Origin: Brachyspira innocens ATCC 29796
Lineage (GTDB): Bacteria > Spirochaetota > Brachyspiria > Brachyspirales > Brachyspiraceae
Length of the DNA: 64,000 nucleotides
Assembly (NCBI RefSeq): GCF_000384655.1
Contig: NZ_ARQI01000123.1
Coordinates: 1-64,000 of the forward strand
Reading direction: 5' to 3'
A program made the translations under genes and the position numbers. Under the pieces are notes generated by a model. It made no database searches and had not been told where the DNA came from. It saw nothing but the letters and a program-made list of their open reading frames with translations. Shown in pieces: positions 61,055-64,000 of the stretch. Every line of letters begins with the position of its first letter. Positions within the stretch are counted from its first letter, which is position 1.

Positions 61055-62683
61055 TTATCTTCTTCTAAAGAACCATATCAATATACCAAGTATACCAAAT
61101 AAACAAGGCAAACCTATTTGAGCAACATATCTTATAAAGTTAGTTTGAGTAGTAGTAAGAGTAAGATTTTTTATGCTTGCTTCTTTAGGTCTTATAGTAA
61201 TTTTTTGTCTTGCCTCTAATAGATAAGCAACGCTATTCATAAATAAGTCTTTATTACCAGCAAAAGCTATATCTACAGACTGACCTTGCTCTGGATTAAT
61301 ATATGCATTCAAAGCAAAAGTAGCATCACCAAATACAACTATTCTTGCAGGTTCTTTTCTTCCTTCTATTTCATAAGTACCGCTTATAGCCAAAGGCACA
61401 GGACCTGGTATATCTGTTCTTGGATTGAATCTTGCTCTTGATAAATCAAATGTAGCCTCTTCTTTTCCATAACCTTGAGGTGTAGTTGTAATTATGTTTT
61501 CAAAGCTGCCGTTATATTTATTTTCTCCGCTTAATATACTTCTTGCTACAACTAAGCAGGCAAATACATTACCTTCTTTAAGTGTCTGAGTTATAGGGTG
61601 TGAAGTGTATTGAGGCACTATATTAACAGGTATAACAACACTTGAAGCTGTATCTATTATATAGTCATTTTTAGTTTTAAATCCCCAATCTGATAGGAAA
61701 TTACCTAGATTGCTGTTAAATTTGCTTCTGTCCATAAAGCTGTCATATAATACTAATAATTTACCGCCAGTTTTTACATAGTTATTTAATTTTTCTATTT
61801 CAAAATCGCTGAATGTTTCAACTGGTGCAGCTATAACTATTAAAGCAGCATCTGTAGGTATATTTTCAAGTATAATATTTAATTCTCTTACTTTATAATT
61901 TTCATTTTCCAAATAAGTTTTTACATAAGATAAACCTTCCCCGCCTCTGTCCTGTATTTGTCTTTCTCCATGTCCTACAGTAAAATATATAACATACGAT
62001 TCATTATCAAGTAATGTATATATTGCCTGAGTAAATTTTTCTTCCCCTACAAATAAAGGATCTGAAGTAACTTTTGACTGAGTAGTTAAATCTTTTCTGT
62101 ATACTCTTACTTGTTTGCTTTGTCCGTAAGTAAATACTATTTCTCCAACCTGAGTCATTTGATATTTGCTTTTAGCTGAAGGTTTTTCTATAGGGTTAAT
62201 ATATTCAACAGTTATATGTTTATTAATCCTTTTATATTGTTCAAGTAATAAATCGGCCCTCCAATCAGCTGAAGTAGGGTCTGTACTTGGAGCTCTGAGT
62301 ACAACTATAGAAAGCGAACTGTCTATTCTTGATAATACATCAGTAGTTTGCTGAGATACTGTGTATGATTTATTCTGAGTCATATCAAATCTTATAGGGA
62401 AGTTTATACTTATAATATAAAGCCCTACTAATATTGCCAAAACTATAACTAAAGATAATATTCCAAAAAAAGCTTTATGCACGAAACGCATCTTTAAAAG
62501 AGATATTATATATTTTCTGTCTACTATTAATGTAATAATAGTTATAACAGCAGATATTGCAAGTACAATCCAAAAAACTGTAGTAGGTCTTTGAGTTACT
62601 GCATAAAAGAAAATCCAAGCAAAAAATAATAATACCCATGAAGCTATAGTTAAAATTCTTAAATTAAACTTTTTATTTGACAT
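61055..62683 (-). CDS. GldG-family membrane protein (ABC-type uncharacterized transport subunit)
   Basis: A 542-residue protein with two N-terminal membrane regions (about 10-58, then 67-95), a periplasmic domain and one C-terminal TM (about 518-538). It resembles the GldG/ABC-associated auxiliary proteins: the region FDMTQNKSYTVSQQTTDVLS, YFTVGHGERQI, and AALIVIAAPVETFSDFEIEKL are family signatures (a GATase-like/DUF4350-type fold). It usually works with an ABC permease (GldF) and ATPase (GldA) encoded upstream; neither is here. It is the first gene of a pair with the flippase. Confidence 0.8.
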   Translation of the reverse strand: MSNKKFNLRILTIASWVLLFFAWIFFYAVTQRPTTVFWIVLAISAVITIITLIVDRKYIISLLKMRFVHKAFFGILSLVIVLAILVGLYIISINFPIRFDMTQNKSYTVSQQTTDVLSRIDSSLSIVVLRAPSTDPTSADWRADLLLEQYKRINKHITVEYINPIEKPSAKSKYQMTQVGEIVFTYGQSKQVRVYRKDLTTQSKVTSDPLFVGEEKFTQAIYTLLDNESYVIYFTVGHGERQIQDRGGEGLSYVKTYLENENYKVRELNIILENIPTDAALIVIAAPVETFSDFEIEKLNNYVKTGGKLLVLYDSFMDRSKFNSNLGNFLSDWGFKTKNDYIIDTASSVVIPVNIVPQYTSHPITQTLKEGNVFACLVVARSILSGENKYNGSFENIITTTPQGYGKEEATFDLSRARFNPRTDIPGPVPLAISGTYEIEGRKEPARIVVFGDATFALNAYINPEQGQSVDIAFAGNKDLFMNSVAYLLEARQKITIRPKEASIKNLTLTTTQTNFIRYVAQIGLPCLFGILGILIWFFRRR

Positions 62684-62987
62684 CTAATAATAATCCATTT
62701 TCTATAATTTTTAATTAATTTGAATAAGTATTATATATAATTAATGATAAATTGCAATAATTATGTTTAGTTATACTTGTTCTCAAAGATTATCGGATAT
62801 TCTATAATTTTTTATATAAAAAATATTTTTATATAAAATGTATAAAATAATACACAGTTTCTAAATCTAGTATAAATCTTTATTTTTATAATGTTTATTT
62901 TATATTGAAATAATTTAAAAATCACTCTATTATTAATTACTATATAAATACTAATAAAATAATATAAATTTTTAATAGAGTTGTAAA
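62684..62987. other. 304-bp divergent gap
   Basis: Lies between the GldG-like gene and dxr, which run in opposite directions. It is AT-rich with a TATAAT at 62803-62808 but no well-spaced -35. No ORF or strong hairpin is visible; promoters for both genes should lie here. Confidence 0.4.
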
Positions 62988-64000
62988 ATGAAAAAAAGAA
63001 TTCTTTTGTTGGGAGCTACTGGCTCTATAGGTACTAATACTTGTACGGTTGTTAGAAAATTCAGCAGTGATTTTGAAATAGTGGGAATGTCTGCAAATAG
63101 TAAAATAGATATTCTTAGAACTTTATGTACTGAGTTTAAGCCAAAAACTGTAAATATATCAGATAAGAGTGCGGCAAATATTTTTAAAGATTATGACTGT
63201 GCAGAAAGTATAAATATTTTTGACGGAAGTATTGCTGATTTTGTAAAACATACAGATTTTGATATATTAGTAAATGCTCTAACTGGATATGCAGGATTTC
63301 TTCCTACGGTAGAGGCAATAAAAAAAGGAAAAACTGTTGCTTTGGCAAATAAAGAGACTTTGGTAGTAGGCGGAGATATTATAAATGAACTATTAAAACA
63401 GCATAATGCCAAATTAATACCAATAGATAGTGAGCATTCTGCTATATTTCAGATATTAAATCATTTTGGTAAGGATGCATTATCAAAAGTAATAATAACA
63501 GCTTCAGGAGGTCCTTTTTTCAGAACACCTAAAGAAGAGTTAAAAAATGTTACTGTAGAGATGGCATTAAAGCACCCAACTTGGTCAATGGGAAGTAAAA
63601 TTACTATAGACAGTGCCACTATGATGAATAAGGGCTTTGAAGTGATAGAAGCACATCATTTATTTAATTTGGATTATGATAAAATAGAAACTATTATTCA
63701 CCCGCAGAGTTTAATACATTCTATGGCCGAGTTTGTTGATGGAGAAATATATGCTCAAATAGGAAAAAATGATATGTGCCTCCCTATACAGCATGCACTT
63801 ACCTATCCAGAAATAAGAAATACTCCATTTGAAAAGTTAAAATTATATGAACATAGCGAAATTAATTTTTATAAAATGGATTTTGATAAATTTGTTATGC
63901 TTAAACTAGCCTATGAATGCGGTAAAAAAGGAGGACTTTATCCCTGCGTACTTAATGCTGCAAATGAGGTATGTGTATATTCATTTTTGGAGAAAAGAAT
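62988..64000 (+). CDS. dxr: 1-deoxy-D-xylulose 5-phosphate reductoisomerase (partial, cut by window end)
   Basis: Dxr makes 2-C-methyl-D-erythritol 4-phosphate, the second step of the MEP isoprenoid pathway. The first 337 residues are present; about 40 are beyond the window. Signatures: LLLGATGSIGTNTCTVV (5-21, NADPH fold), NKETLVVGG, PIDSEHSAIFQ with metal-binding Asp and Glu, ITASGGPFFRTP, HPTWSMGSKITIDSATMMNK and EVIEAHHLF, and PQSLIHSMAEF. The frame is uninterrupted. Confidence 0.96.
   Translation, partial: MKKRILLLGATGSIGTNTCTVVRKFSSDFEIVGMSANSKIDILRTLCTEFKPKTVNISDKSAANIFKDYDCAESINIFDGSIADFVKHTDFDILVNALTGYAGFLPTVEAIKKGKTVALANKETLVVGGDIINELLKQHNAKLIPIDSEHSAIFQILNHFGKDALSKVIITASGGPFFRTPKEELKNVTVEMALKHPTWSMGSKITIDSATMMNKGFEVIEAHHLFNLDYDKIETIIHPQSLIHSMAEFVDGEIYAQIGKNDMCLPIQHALTYPEIRNTPFEKLKLYEHSEINFYKMDFDKFVMLKLAYECGKKGGLYPCVLNAANEVCVYSFLEKR

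Noticed and set aside
1-64000. CRISPR array, prophage or integrative element
   Set aside because: No regularly spaced direct repeats, cas genes, integrase, phage structural genes or att-like duplications at the tRNA genes are seen.

Overview
The window is strongly AT-rich chromosomal DNA of an anaerobic, motile, Gram-negative-type bacterium. Gene content and style fit a spirochaete of the genus Brachyspira: a glutamine synthetase III, a sodium-pumping oxaloacetate decarboxylase, a [4Fe-4S]-type IlvD, many chemotaxis genes, lipoproteins with loose spirochaete-like lipoboxes, and ankyrin-repeat proteins with signal peptides. The genus is inferred from gene content; no rRNA is present to confirm it. 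No prophage, CRISPR array or integrated plasmid is visible. Mobile DNA is limited to two copies of a short inverted-repeat element, one solitary end of the same family, a GC-rich repeat-like island and a decayed IS5-family transposase.

Layout. 0.1-5 kb: a small charged ORF, a TPP riboswitch with thiM, an iron-type alcohol dehydrogenase, a MITE-like repeat and ilvD. 5-12.3 kb: a chemoreceptor, an acyl-CoA synthetase, a glycosyltransferase, a lipoprotein hydrolase, the second MITE-like copy and a HAD phosphatase. 12.3-20.3 kb: a GC-rich island, a RavA/ViaA-like AAA+/VWA pair, murI, and the oadG-oadA-oadB operon closed by a strong terminator. 20.3-31.6 kb: a DUF2156 protein, a flavoprotein/HxlR divergent pair, an SRPBCC protein with an AI-2E transporter, a tRNA-Ile/tRNA-Ala pair, an ankyrin protein, a CASTOR/POLLUX-type channel, and an RND pump with a TolC-like protein. 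31.8-37.2 kb: a trehalose module (treR, fused EIIBCA permease, phosphotrehalase) whose promoter carries a 36-bp imperfect palindrome, then a TetR regulator. 37.3-44.2 kb: gpsA, a lipoprotein, a YqhQ/membrane/WYL operon and glnN.

44.3-53.2 kb is one nine-gene chemotaxis operon read leftward: a receptor-like soluble protein, a STAS protein, cheY, cheA, cheW, cheR, cheD, cheB and, 5 bp after cheB, a protein with the layout of a CD-NTase/OAS-type nucleotidyltransferase in which all three catalytic carboxylates appear to be replaced. That apparent pseudoenzyme in a chemotaxis operon, together with a receptor-like protein with a non-canonical signalling tip and a STAS protein lacking its phosphoacceptor, is the most unusual assembly here. 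53.4-64 kb: nadE, an FMN-binding protein, a cNMP-binding/TPR protein followed by a Crp-like regulator, an ankyrin gene followed by a long hairpin and a decayed ankyrin paralogue, the transposase relic, a flippase, a GldG-like protein and a dxr gene cut by the window end.
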